Of a DNA stretch of 64,000 nt, positions 20,631 through 32,023 are shown piece by piece. The notes beneath the pieces are model-generated. The model had not been told where the DNA came from and searched no databases. It worked only from the letters and a program-made list of their open reading frames with translations. Source of the DNA: Przewalskia tangutica (Eukaryota; Streptophyta; Magnoliopsida; Solanales; Solanaceae); NCBI GenBank assembly GCA_029844215.1, contig CM056733.1, positions 65,501,794 to 65,565,793 on the forward strand. The letters are read 5' to 3'. The position numbers and the translations under genes are program-made. Positions within the stretch are counted from its first letter, which is position 1. Every line of letters starts with the position of its first letter.

Positions 20631-20918
20631 CTCAAGATAGACGTCCGTGAAACTACAACACGAGTGGGGGCGAATTTCTATCTTAGGTCACTACATTGCA
20701 GGTCTATCGACACAAGTTAGTGTGTGTTTTCAATTTGTTGTTTTTGACTGTTGTTAATTTCAATTACAGTTGAATCATTATTATATTATTGTGATTGTTT
20801 ATTGAAAGGTATAGATTGGTACTAACAATCTAAGACAGAAATTCAGAAAATACATTTTTCTGACGTTGTTGAGTTTGCAAAAAAAAATTCAGAGAATTCA
20901 TTTTCTTGATTTGCAAAA
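20631..20918 (+). other. LTR end / leader of B1
   Basis: Non-coding leader ahead of gag. A clear primer binding site is not visible. TTGGTACTAACAATC near 20816 is only a loose match to TTGGTATCAGAGC. The segment is nearly identical to 24730-25019. Confidence 0.5.
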
Positions 20919-21813
20919 ATGGATCAATATGGATCATCAATGGTGAAAAACCATGTTGAGAAACCCGAAAAATTCAATGGTTCTGATTTCAAACGCTGGC
21001 AACAAAAGATGTTGTTTTATTTGATCACTCTCCATGTGGCAAATGTGTTGACTGCCGAGGCTCCAATGGCACTGCCGGAAGAAGAAGAGGAGAATGCTCC
21101 TACTGATGCGGAGAGAGCAGAAAGGCTGAAGGCTATTGAGACTTGGTGGAGATAAGAGTTTCTTTGCAAAAACTATATTCTCAACGCCTTGGATGATACT
21201 CTCTATGATATATACTCCACGTTCGAACAACACGGGAGTTATGCCAGTCATTGGAGAAAAAGTACAAATCTAAGGTTGCTTGTTCGAAGAAGTTCGTCAT
21301 CGGCAAGTTCCTGAACTTCAAGATGAGCGATGCAAAATCTGTTGTCAAACAAGTGGAGGAACTCCAAGTCATTGTTCATGAATTATAGGTTGAATGTATG
21401 GGCGTTAACCAAAATTTCCTTATTGGTGCTATTATTGAAAAATTACATCCTTCTTGGAAGGATTTTAAGGTTTATTTGAAGCATCTAACCGAGGAGATGA
21501 GTTTTGAGCAACTGATTCTGAAAATTCGTGTTGAAGAGGACAACCGGAAGAATGAAAGGGTTGATGCTGTTTCATTGGAGCCTAATTCCAACATAGTAGA
21601 AGACAATGCTTCCAAGGACAAGTTTCAGAAAGGCAAGAGCAAATTTGTTGGTGCCAAGCCATCTTTTGCAACCGGGAGGAATACACTCGCCCCACAAAGG
21701 ACCAATGCATTCAAGAAACTACAACCAGGTCTCTGTTGGGTATGCGGCAAAACCTGGGCACAGAGCAAAAGATTATCGCCTTCGCAAGAGTCAATGTGGT
21801 GGTTGGCGCGCGA
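20919..21813 (+). pseudogene. gag of B1, truncated and frameshifted
   Basis: It starts MDQYGSSMVKN and follows the B2 gag closely. It has a stop after ETWWR (TGGAGATAA, where B2 has TGGAGCCAA), a 1-base deletion near 21225, a further stop near 21390, and then an open frame 21398-21832 with the KLHPSWKDFKVYLKHL segment. The zinc knuckle CWVCGK is followed by a frame change at the same AAAACCTGG run as in B2. The sequence ends abruptly at the junction with Athila LTR DNA. Confidence 0.85.
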
Positions 21814-24276
21814 AAAGATGCACACACTTTAAACGCAAGTGCACGTTATCGTGACAAGTAGTATAGTCTTGATAAGACCGAATATCGTCCTCAAGGATTA
21901 GGGTTCAATTACCAACTATCTATTTTTTTGTATCTATTTGGTAAATTGATATTTAGATTTGTTGTTTTTAACTAAGGATTATAAAAGCTATTTAACTAAA
22001 AGGGTTTACTTCAGTGATGATGAGAATAGGGCTTCCACGTCTCCTCACTATCCGCTTATGCTACTTATTAATGCAATAACTTATGGTCTTCTTCTTTTGG
22101 AGAAAGCAGGTTCACTAAATCGTTTTATACTCCCGTTAGGGTTATATAAACACTCAACCCCAGTATTGCACCTTACCTACCTTTCGGTGATAAGGATAAC
22201 TCTATAGGAGGATTAAGAACAAGAACCTAGTTAACCGTCACGCACAATGTGCAAAATTAGGGGTTTTAAGCCTCTCATTAATGCTACATAAATAATTGAG
22301 GTATTTTCATCCCCAATCCAAGAATGTCTACCCAACTTACAGCATATTCACAATCCCCCCCTTTCGGAATCTGATTAGAAATCATATAGTGATAATTAGT
22401 TGTCAATTAATTACCAAGAATTCAACTCAAATATTGGATAGATCTCAACAAGAAGAAGAATAACCATAAGCATGCATTAAATCATAACATAAGTTTCTAG
22501 AGATTCAACATGGAAAGCCCTATAGAGGAATTAGTTCTTAGCCATTGACATGACAAGAATTAATTCAAAGTTCATCATGCAAAAACTGAAATAAAGAAAA
22601 GAAAAAGGAAAGAAAATACTTAAGAATGAGTCTCCAAGCCAAGCATCCAAGGGTTGTGTTGTGGAATATTTACAAGATGGATTGGTGGAAGGATGGATGT
22701 AGAATGGTGAATGGTGGAGTGGAGAATGAATAATTCTTCTAATGATATAGAGTATTTATAGCCAAAGAATCCTTTTGGTGAAGGGTTAGGGATTTGTAGG
22801 AAAGGAAAAGTTATTAGAATCCTTTTAGGTAAGGGTTTTAAGGTAGGAAAAATTATCCCTTTAGGTAGGAAAAGTAATCCCTTTAGGATTCTGAAAACAT
22901 GTCAAATTCGGCCCAGACTTCATAAATCCCGCGTCGGCTGCCCTGCAGATCGGCGCCATGCGGAAATTCAGCAACTCTCGACTTTCAAGACTTTGGGCAC
23001 CGCGGCGCTGGCCGCCAGCGCCGCGGCTCCTGACGTTTCAAAGTGATTGCTGTCGTCATTTTTTCGTCCGGACTTCGTCGGATCTCCTCTATAATTCCCG
23101 GAACTTCTTAGACTTCATTTCTTGGCCCTTTTTGTGTGCAATTCCATCTCATTTATGCTCATTTCATCTCATTTTCGTCATTTCTCCATTTCTGACCGCT
23201 GTGACACAAAAGAAAGGAAAACGACCCTAATACTATACTAAACATAAATAAAATGAGTAAAATACTAATTAAAAATGACTCAAAAAGTGTATATAAAATA
23301 CACCGATCAAATACCCTCAAACTTAACCTTTGCTCGCCCTCGAGCAAAGATCAAAAGAAAGAAATACAGACTCAAGGAAAACGAAAAAAAAACTCAATGA
23401 CATTGATCACTTTGCTGCATTGGTGCTACTTGGAAAAAACATGAAGATCAGCAGAATAATATGCAGGAACATATAGCATGAAATTTCAGCATTCTAAACA
23501 CATTAAGCTAGATATTTCGCAAACTCATTTTTATCATGCTTAATGGAAGTCAAATACTGAATCATACATGTTAAAATTCCTATCGCATGTTTACTTGCTA
23601 TTCTCCACTAATCATGTCTATGCATCTAAGAGATCTTCAGGACTTTTAAGGGTTGTAATGTAGGCTTAGGCACGGGTAGGTAAAAATAGGCATTCAGGCT
23701 CATTTTTGTGTACCATAAGCTCTTTAGCTTTTCAATTTTTCCCTTTTCTTTTGATTCTTTCCTTCACTTCAATTCTATCTTTCCCCTCTTTTGTTTTTGG
23801 AGAGTGAAGTGTATTATAATAACAAGCACCCCCAAACTTAGGCTTTTGCCTCTTTCTTATTACTTTTTCATCAAAGCATCAAACTTATTCACTCTTTTTG
23901 TCTCTTTTTAACACAATTTATTCCAACTATTTCACATTTTTACTTATGGCACAATTGTAGGAATATATGGTGTCAAAGAAAAGTTTCATGTTTTTAGGCT
24001 CAATGGGTGACTAGGATATTTTTAAAGTCAGGGATAGAAAAGAGTGGTAAGAATTGGCTAACAAAGAAATGCCTGAGTCATCTCCCTAACATGCATATCC
24101 TAACTATTTCGCCTCAAATAGCAAGCAATCATAACACATAGGTTTTAATCTTTTAACAATGCACAAATCAAGCAAGATACTCTCAATTGACAGATTTCAT
24201 GAGTTTTTGGCATATCTAACCTAAGTGTTTAGATGGTTGCTTCTAATTCCATTACATTATTCAACCTTACTTCACT
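21814..24276 (-). mobile_element. Athila-like fragment A' (LTR plus part of internal region)
   Basis: Nearly identical to 27996-30459 of element A. It has an LTR lacking its first 13 bp or so (21814-23309, ending GATCA), then a pyrimidine tract (the minus-strand polypurine tract), then non-coding internal DNA with the CACCCCCAAACTTAGG word. It stops at CACT (24273-24276), where family B LTR sequence begins. No coding content. Confidence 0.88.
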
Positions 24277-24735
24277 GGTCCAGTGAACGCGGGAAATAAT
24301 CCCGTGATTAGGGTCGCGACGCCTGATGGCAGAGCCGCGACACCTGATTTCCAGAGAGTTACTAGAATCCCGAAGTGAATTAGGGCCGCAGTGCTTTGAG
24401 TGAGGGTTGCGGCGCCGGTGACAGGCGCCGCGGTACTACTCCAACGGTAATTTCCAGAATTGTCCAAAAGTTGTGTCTCTTCCCATGGGTCACAACCTTT
24501 GGAGTGGAAAGCTGCCATGGATGAAAATTAATATTATAAAAGCATGTTGATCACTTGTTTGAAGATACACAATACTCAATACATTACAATCTATCATTAA
24601 TACAATTAATGATCTAAGATTGTTGCTCAATCTTCTTCTTCTTCCTCAAAAGACATTTTCTGAAAAAACACATAAAGTAATTCGCCAGAGATCAAGTTCT
24701 AGTGCAAGAACCTGAACCAGATAGTTGTATCCTCA
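24273..24735 (+). repeat. Partial 5' LTR of B2
   Basis: Begins inside the LTR at CACTGGTCCAGTG (equivalent to 20175 of B1) directly after Athila DNA. It lacks the first 98 bp of the LTR but keeps the TATAAA at 24535. Confidence 0.8.
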
Positions 24736-25019
24736 AGATAGACGTCCGTGAAACTACAACACGAGTGGGGGGAATTTCTATCTTAGGTCACTGCATTGCA
24801 GGTCTCTATCGACACAAGTTAGTGTGTGTTTTCAATTTGTTGTTTTTGACTGTTGTTAATTTCAATTACAGTTGAATCATTATTATATTATTGTGATTGT
24901 TTATTGAAAGGTATAGATTGGTACTAACAATCTAAGACAGAAATTCAGAAAATACATTTTTCTGACGTTGTTGAGTTTGCAAAAAAAAATCAGAGAATTC
25001 ATTTTCTTGATTTGCAAAA

Positions 25020-25826
25020 ATGGATCAATATGGATCATCAATGGTGAAAAACTATGTTGAGAAACCCGAAAAATTCAAGGGTTCTGATTTCAAACGCTGG
25101 CAACAAAAGATGTTGTTTTATTTGACCACTCTCCATGTGGCAAATGTGTTGACTGCCGAGGCTCCAATGGCACTGCCGGAAGAAGAAGAAGAGAATGCTC
25201 CTACTGATGCGGAGAGAGCAAAAAGGCTGAAGGCTATTGAGACTTGGTGGAGCCAAGAGTTTCTTTGCAAGAACTATATTCTCAACGCCTTGGACGATAC
25301 TCTCTATGATATATACTCCACGTTCGGAACAACACGGGAGTTATGTCAGTCATTAGAGAACAAGTACAAATCTGAGGTTGCTTGTTCGAAGAAGTTCGTC
25401 ATCGGCAAGTTCCTGAACTTCAAGATGAGCGATGAAAAACATGTTGTCAAACAAGTGGAGGAACTCCAAGTCACTGTTCATGAATTAGAGGTTGAAGGTA
25501 TGAGCCTTAACCAAAATTTCTTTATTGGTGCTATTATTGAAAAATTACATCCTTCTTGGAAGGATTTTAAGGTTTATTTGAAGCATCTAACCGAAGAGAT
25601 GAGTTTTGAGCAACTGATTCTGAAAATTCGTGTTGAAGAGGAAAACCAGAAGAATGAAAGGGTTGATGCTGTTTCATTGGAGCCTAATTCCAACATGGTA
25701 GAAGGCAATGCTTCCAAGGCCAAGTTTCAGAAAGGCAAGAGCAAATTTGTTGGTGTCAAGCCATCTTTTGCAACCGGGAGGAATACACTCGCCCCACAAA
25801 GGACCAATGCATTCAAGATACCATAA
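25020..25826 (+). CDS. gag of B2
   Basis: This is an uninterrupted 268-codon frame from the natural start MDQYGSSMVKN. It opens with KPEKFKGSDFKRWQQKMLFYL, the copia gag N-terminal motif (F.G.NF..W...M..YL). A central region of about residues 60-215 follows, with YIL(N)ALDD, LCQSLENKY, KFLNFKMSD and IEKLHPSWKDFKVYLKHL. These are the helices of the UBN2-type gag capsid. A basic region follows. The frame ends just before the zinc knuckle (CWVCGK..GHRAKDC is in two frames), so the nucleic-acid binding part is lost. This same extra base is shared with B1. The protein alone could still form a capsid-like domain. Confidence 0.85.
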   Translation: MDQYGSSMVKNYVEKPEKFKGSDFKRWQQKMLFYLTTLHVANVLTAEAPMALPEEEEENAPTDAERAKRLKAIETWWSQEFLCKNYILNALDDTLYDIYSTFGTTRELCQSLENKYKSEVACSKKFVIGKFLNFKMSDEKHVVKQVEELQVTVHELEVEGMSLNQNFFIGAIIEKLHPSWKDFKVYLKHLTEEMSFEQLILKIRVEEENQKNERVDAVSLEPNSNMVEGNASKAKFQKGKSKFVGVKPSFATGRNTLAPQRTNAFKIP

Positions 25827-27484
25827 CCAGGTCTCTGTTGGGTATGCGGCAAAACCTGGGCACAGAGCAAAAGATTGTCGCCTTCACAAGAGTCAATGTG
25901 GTGGTGTTGGAGGTTCGAGTAATGTCAACCAATCCAATCGGGCTGAAACTAAAAATCAATTCATTGGGGTTGTGGCTGCTCAAGCAAATCTGGTTACAAA
26001 TTCAACCGATTGGTGGATGGACACGGGTGCTACAATGCATGTATGTTCAAAAAATGACATGTTTTCATCTTACCAAGCCATCAAAGATGGAGAACCATTG
26101 TTCATAGAGAATGTTGCTTCTGTGAAGGTGGAAGGGAAAGGGAAGGTGACTTTGAGGCTCACTTTCGGGAATGATCTTGTGCTCACTAATATGTTGCACG
26201 TGCCTGAAATTTGTAAGAATTTGATTTTTGGGCGGGCCTGTTCTAAGTAACAAGGGCTTCAAAATTGTATTCGAATCTGACAAATTTGTACTCACCAAAG
26301 GTGGGGTGTATGTAGGAAAGAGTTACCTCAGTGAGGGGCTCTTCAAACTATCTATTGTACCTACTCAGACAATTGTCATTATTAATGAAAATGCAGACAC
26401 TAACACTACTTCTATGTATATGGTTGATTCCCCTTCTTTATGACATTTTCGATTAGGCCATGTTATTATCGTTCATTACAAAGAATGTTAAAGATAGGCA
26501 TGTTGCCAAAATGTTCTATGAACAAAATGACTAAATGTGGGGTTTGCATAGAATCTAAATATGCAAGTCATCCTCAGAAATCTGTTGAGAAATCAAATGA
26601 AGTGCTTGGTTTAATTCATAGTGATTTATGTGATTACCAAGCAACCACATCTCGTGGAGGAAAGAATTATTATATATCATTCATAGACGATTGTAGTATA
26701 TTTGTTGTGTATACTTAATACATATCAAAGATGAGGCTTTGAACATGTTTAAAATGTACAAAGCAGAAGTGGAAAACCAACTTGACAAAAGAATCAAAAT
26801 TCTAAGGTCAGACAGAGGTGGTGGATATAAATCGCATGAGTTCAAAGAATTTTGTTCTACTCATAGTATAACTCATCAAATCATTGCGCCATATACTTCA
26901 AAATAAAATGGAATTGCCAAACGTAAGAATAGAACATTGAAAAATATGATAAATTCAATGTTGATTAGTTCGGGTGCACCCCTTAGTCTATGGGGTAAGG
27001 CATTAATTACTGCAAATATGATATTGAACAAAATTCCTCAAAAGAAAAATGATCAATCTCCCTATGAGTTATGAAAAGGAAGATTGCATACTTTCAAAAG
27101 GATGAAAGTGTGGGGTTGCCTAACGAAAGTTCAAGTTCTCTTGCCAAAGAGAACTAAACTTGGACAAAAAACCGTGGACTGCATATATATTGGTCATGCC
27201 AATAATAGTGCAGCATATAAGTTTTTGGTGTATCACTCCGAGGTTGAAGGTATTCATAAGAACACACATATGGAATCTGCGGAAACAAAATTTTTTGAGG
27301 AGATTTTCCCTTATAAAGACAAGGATAAAAGTGTCCCTAATAATAAGAAAAGGACACTGCCTCAAGATGAATCAAACCTAGACACTCAAAATGATGAAAA
27401 TCTTCCTCTGTTCAAGAAGAAAATTCTGAACCAAGGAGAAGTAAACGTGGAAAAATTGCCAAAGATTTTGGACCGGACTTTATG
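25827..27484 (+). pseudogene. Zinc knuckle, protease and integrase of B2, multiple breaks
   Basis: In the frame 25708-26250 a protease is readable, with WWMDTGATMHVCS (active site DTGA), and it runs to the LHVPEICKNL segment typical before the pre-integrase domain. A frame change at about 26235 leads to GFKIVFESDKFVLTKGG and later RLGH. Integrase core pieces are GLIHSDLCDYQ, YYISFIDDC, KILRSDRGGGY and PYTSK*NGIAKRKNR, with stop codons inside. The frame 27084-27485 is the region after the core (VWGCL..VQVLLPKRTKLGQKTVDCIYIGHA). At least five disruptions are visible. Confidence 0.85.
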
Positions 27485-27982
27485 ACCTTTTCCATTGAAG
27501 GAGAACCTCAAACATATACTGCTGCTAAGGAATCATCCGAAACACCTTATTGGAAGGAGGCTATCCAAAGTGAGGTAGCATCCATTGTACAAAACAATAC
27601 ATGAAAGTTGGTTGATCTCCCTCCGGGACAAAAACCAATAGGACATAAATGGATTTTCAAACGGAAACTAAGGCCTGATGGTACTATAAAAAATACAAAT
27701 CTCGTATAGTAGCCAAAGGGTTTAGATAAAAAGAAGGTGTAGATTTCATTGATACCTACTCACCAGTTTCGAGAATTACGTCTATAAGGACGTTAATTGT
27801 TATAGCAGCGATTCACAATTTGGAAATACACCAAATGGATATGAAAACTGCATTCTTGAATGGTGAACTAGATAAAGAAATTTACATGGAACAACCTGAA
27901 GGGTTTATTGTTAAAGGCCAAGAGAAGAAAGTATGTAAATTGATTAAGTCTTTATATGGACTTAAACAGGCTCCAAAGTAGT
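27485..27982 (+). pseudogene. RT N-terminal half of B2
   Basis: Readable segments are PYWKEAIQSEVASI, LVDLPPGQKPIGHKWIFKRKL, EIHQMDMKTAFLNGEL and LIKSLYGLKQAPK, in different frames because of small deletions. It ends at the target site of element A. Confidence 0.8.
27978..27982. repeat. Left TSD of element A (GTAGT)
   Basis: GTAGT precedes TGATGCACGG. The same five bases follow the element at 33527-33531. Confidence 0.88.
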
Positions 27983-29477
27983 TGATGCACGGTAAGATGC
28001 GCACACTTTAAACGCAAGTGCACATTATCGTGACAAGTAGTATAGTCTTGATAAGACCGAATATCGTCCTCAAGGATTAGAGTTCAATTACCAACTATCT
28101 ATTTTTTGGTATCTATTTGGTAAATTGATATTTAGATTTGTTGTTTTTAACTAAGGATTATAAAAGCTATTTAACTAAAAGGGTTTACTTCAGTGATGAT
28201 GAGAATAGGGCTTCCACGTCTCCTCACTATCCGCTTATGCTACTTATTAATGCAATAACTTATGGTCTTCTTCTTTTGGAGAAAGCAGGTTCACTAAATT
28301 GTTTTATACTCCCGTTAGGGTTATATAAACACTCAACCCCAGTATTGCACATTACCTACCTTTCGGTGATAAGGATAACTCTATAGGAGGATTAAGAACA
28401 AGAACCTAGTTAACCGTCACGCACAATGCGCAAAATTAGGGTTTTTAAGCCTCTCATTAATGCTATATAAATAATTGAGGTATTTTCATCCCCAATCCAA
28501 GAATGTCTACCCAACTTACAACATATTCACAATCCCCCCCTTTCGGAATCTGATTAGAAATCATATAGTGATAATTAGTTGTCAATTAATTACCAAGAAT
28601 TCAACTCAAATATTGGATAGATCTCAACAAGAAGAAGAATAACCATAAGCATGCATTAAATCATAACATAAGTTTCTAGAGATTCAACATGGAAAGCCCT
28701 ATAGAGGAATTAGTTCCTAGCCATTGACATGACAAGAACTAATCCCATGTTCATCATACAAAAACTGAAATAAAGTAAAGAAAAGGAAAAGAAAAATACT
28801 TAAGAATGAGTCTCCAAGCCAAGCATCCAAGGGTTGTGTTGTGGAATATTTACAAGATGGATTGGTGGGAGGATGGATGTAGAATAGTGAATGGTGGAAT
28901 GGAGAATGAATAGTTCTTCTAATGATGTAGAGTATTTATAGCCAAAGAATCCTTTTGGTGAAGGGTTAGGGATTTGTAGGAAAGGAAAAGTTATTAGAAT
29001 CCTTTTAGGTAAGGGTTTTAAGGTAGGAAAAGTTATCCCTTTAGGTAGGAAAAGTAATCCCTTTAGGATTCTGAAAACATGTCAAATTCGGCCCTGCACT
29101 TTAAATCCAGCGTGCGCCATGCTCATAGATCAGCCATACGCTGAAATTCAAAGAACTCTGGACTTTCAGCACTTTGGGCGCCGCGGCTCCGGTGACGTTT
29201 TTCTGGCAGATTCTGTTTCGTCGTCATTTTTCCGTCCGGACTTCGTCGGATCTCCTCTATAATTCCCGAAACTTCTTAGACTTCATTTCTTGGCCCTTTT
29301 TGTGTGCAATTCCATCTCATTTATGCTCATTTCATCTCCTTTTCGTCATTTCTCCATTTCTGACCGCTGTGACACAAAAGAAAGGAAAACGACCCTAATA
29401 CTATACTAAACATAAATAAAATGAGTAAAATACTAATTAAAAATGACTCAAAAAGTGTATATAAAATACACCGATCA
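27983..29477 (-). repeat. 3' LTR of A
   Basis: 1495 bp, TGATGCACGG...CCGATCA on the plus strand. Nearly identical to 21814-23309 and 32024-33526 outside the tract at about 29093-29215. Confidence 0.92.
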
Positions 29478-29492
29478 AATACCCCCAAACTT
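29478..29492 (-). other. Polypurine tract of A
   Basis: AATACCCCCAAACTT on the plus strand, AAGTTTGGGGGTATT on the minus strand, directly before the 3' LTR. The same tract precedes the 3' LTRs of A' and C. Confidence 0.75.
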
Positions 29493-30955
29493 AACCTTTG
29501 CTCGCCCTCGAGCAAAGATCAAAAGAAAGAAATACAGACTCAAGGAAAACGAAAAATAAAATACTCAATGACATTGATCACTTTGCTGCATTGGTGCTAC
29601 TTGGAAAAACATGAAGATTAGCAGAATAATATGCAGGAACATATAGCATGAAATTTCAGCATTCTAAACACATTAAGCTAGATATTTCACAAACTCATTT
29701 TTATCATGCTTAATGGAAGTCAAATACTGAATCATACATGTTAATTTCAAAATTCCTATCGCATGTTTACTTGCTATTCTCCACTAATCATGGCTATGCA
29801 TCTAAGAGATCTTCAGGACTTTTAAGGGTTGTAATGTAGGCTTAGGCACGGGTAGGTAAAAATAGGCATTTAGGCTCATTTTTGTGTACCATAAGCTCTT
29901 TAGCTTTTCAATTTTTCCCTTTTCTTTTGATTCTTTCCTTCACTTCAATTCTATCTTTCCCCTCTTTTGTTTTTGGAGAGTGAAGTGTATTATAATAACA
30001 AGCACCCCCAAACTTAGGCTTTTGCCTCTTTCTTATTACTTTTTCATTGGGGTGCATCAAACTTATTCACTCTTTTTGTCTCTTTTTTAACACAATTTAT
30101 TCCAACTATTTCACATTTTTACTTATGGCACAATTGTAGGAATATATGGTGTCAAAGAAAAAGTTTCATGTTTTTAGGCTCAATGGGGCTGACTAGAGAT
30201 ATTTTTAAAGTCAGGGATAGAAAAGAGTGGTAAGAATTGGCTAACAAAGAAATGCCTGAGTCATCTCCCTAACATGCATATCCTAACTATTTCGCCTCGA
30301 ATAGCAAGCAATCATAACACATAGGTTTTAATCTTTTAACAATGCACAAATCAAGCAAGAAACTACAAATAGATAGATTTTGTGAGTTTTTGGCATATCT
30401 AACCTAGGTGTTTAGATAGTTGCTTCTAATTCCATTACATTATTCCACCTTCCTTCACTAGGTGTTTCTAGCAACTACAGCATACATGATCTTTGACAGG
30501 CAATTATGACTCAAAAAGAAAAAAAAATTGTGACTCAAAAATAAACACAAAACAAAATAAAAAAGACTTAACTGAAACATAACAAGACACAAATAAAACA
30601 CCCCCAAACTTAAATCACACATTATCCCCAATGTGTGCAATACTAAAAAAAAATGGACAACTTACTGACACAACACAGCGGTCATAATGGAGGTCTAGGA
30701 GGAAAATTCGAATTTGCACTAAATATGGCTCTCAAGTTCGGCGCCATGAGTCGAGATTCAGCGCGGCCGCTGCTAATCGTGGCTCTTCTGGTTACTGCTG
30801 CGTCCTTATTCTCGCGTCGCTCGATCGCTTTTTCCTTTTTTCCAGCGTTTTGCTCTTTTTCCTGCTTTCACTTTCACCCACTGTCATCCAACAACACAAA
30901 ACAAGAACCCTAGACCGTGAGATCGTTTCAAGACAAAATAAAATAAAATAAAGAC
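29493..30955 (-). other. 3' non-coding internal region of A
   Basis: No gene is visible. It contains short conserved words shared with A', C and D, such as AAGCACCCCCAAACTTAGG near 30000 and TAGTCAGCCCATTGAG-like text near 30180. A run of A/T-rich simple sequence lies near 30520-30560. A GC-rich patch is at 30740-30800. Confidence 0.6.
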
Positions 30956-30960
30956 AGAAA

Positions 30961-31503
30961 TTAAAATAACATAATTAAAAATATTGGGTTGCCTCCCAAC
31001 AATGTTACGCCTTTAACGCCTTTTAGCCGGACGCAATTAACCTTTTCGAGTGCCCATTGGATCCTTCGCGAATTGCTTGCAATCCGCAGAGTTATTGTTG
31101 TAGGTCTCAATTTCCCTACGACCATTTGTTCAAACAAGAGCCTTACATATACAATTATCCCCCAAGTAGGCTTGTCTTTTATGCTTTCTATAATGTAGGA
31201 ATCCGTGAACTTCTCTACATATCTCAACTCTAGGGGGTACCCTTGATGGTATGGGCTTCCTAATTGGGAATCAGCCGTGATAGCTAGTGGTGTTTCTTCT
31301 GTAATAGGTGCAAGAAAAAGAATTTCCACAGAATCCAAGAAGGTAAATAATTGGATCTCTGCAATCTTTTCCTTCTCTACACCAACTATCTCACCAGATT
31401 CCTCAATAGTTGGGTGTGGTTCAGGCTCCTCAATTTGCTGTTCGCTGTTCAAAATCACCTCGATTTCTGGGTTCTGGGCGCCGCGGCGCTCACTCTCCTG
31501 CAC
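30961..31503 (-). other. 180-codon open frame between gag remnant and hairpin of A, unrecognised
   Basis: An acidic N-terminal half (EQQIEEPEPHPTIEESGEI) leads into sequence that overlaps the conserved hairpin, so the C-terminal part is probably not protein. It partly overlaps the gag remnant in another frame. By position it corresponds to the gag-protease linker or protease of C and D, but the protease motif is absent. I would not call it a functional gene. Confidence 0.3.
30984..30999 (-). other. Conserved hairpin after the coding region of A
   Basis: TTGGG-TTGCCT-CCCAA on the plus strand can fold as a 5 bp stem with a 6 nt loop. The same hairpin, with the neighbouring GTCTTTAACG and TAGCCGGAC words, occurs at 42559-42574 (D) and 46744-46759 (C). 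It lies downstream of protease in those elements. Conservation beyond the LTRs suggests an RNA signal. Function inferred, not known. Confidence 0.65.
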
Positions 31504-31775
31504 TGTCTCAGAATCTTCGGCGCCGCGGCCCTGCTCATCGGCGCACGGCCGGGCCGCGAACTCTCTATCTCCCCTGATTCGGCATCCTTCAGGTCAATTG
31601 CCTGACATTGTGTTTCCTCATTGCCTACCACAGGTGCATATTTCTCTTCTTGCATTTCGCTGTTGAATATGATCGCGAGTTCTGCTATTTGCGTTTCCAA
31701 CTTCTTCATGGCCATTCTCGTTTCGTCCATGAACTGATTTTGGTACCTCGTGAAACTAAGTATAACATCTCGCAA
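31455..31775 (-). pseudogene. C-terminal gag remnant of A
   Basis: The start of this frame (LSFTRYQNQFMDETRMAMKKLETQIAELA in pieces) matches the gag C-terminal coiled segment of C (QVEFVTETRSSIRNLETQVGQM at 47949-48350). The remainder is frame-shifted low-complexity sequence. The gag core and zinc knuckle are missing, so only about 230 bp separate the primer site from this remnant. Confidence 0.6.
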
Positions 31776-32000
31776 TTCCTCCCTCTCTTCCTCTATGGTT
31801 GGAGCTCGATCATATTGACATTAGAAATCCATGTCTTAAGGATCCCTGAGATGAATCAAAACCAACAACGAATCACGGCACACTTGTTTTTTTTTTGTTT
31901 TTTTTTCAAAAGAAAATAAAATAAATAATTTAAAGAAACAAAAATAAAAACCAAATTAGAAATTAAAAATAGATAAATTTGATATTGAACTATGCCTAGT

Positions 32001-32017
32001 CCCCGGCAACGGCGCCA
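32001..32017 (-). other. Primer binding site of A (tRNA-Asp)
   Basis: On the plus strand this reads CCCCGGCAACGGCGCCA, identical to the 3' end of plant tRNA-Asp plus CCA. The minus-strand element RNA would therefore pair with that tRNA. It lies seven bases from the LTR. A tRNA-Asp primer is characteristic of Athila elements. Confidence 0.9.
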
Positions 32018-32023
32018 AAAACT

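Larger units (their letters stand above)
20077..21813 (+). mobile_element. Copia family B, copy B1: 5' LTR, leader and partial gag
   Basis: This is an LTR-leader-gag segment nearly identical to 24273-25900 and with an LTR matching 35181-35739. It breaks off inside the gag zinc-knuckle region at about 21802. About a dozen unmatched bases (GCGCGCGAAA-like) follow, and then an Athila LTR. It is best read as the left arm of a tandem duplication (see findings), from which about 2.1 kb has been deleted. Confidence 0.85.

Noticed and set aside
21959..22207. An 82-codon frame repeated almost unchanged at 28138-28386 and 32180-32428
   Set aside because: It lies inside the LTRs of A' and A and is conserved only because those LTRs are recent copies; it is antisense to the element and has no motif.
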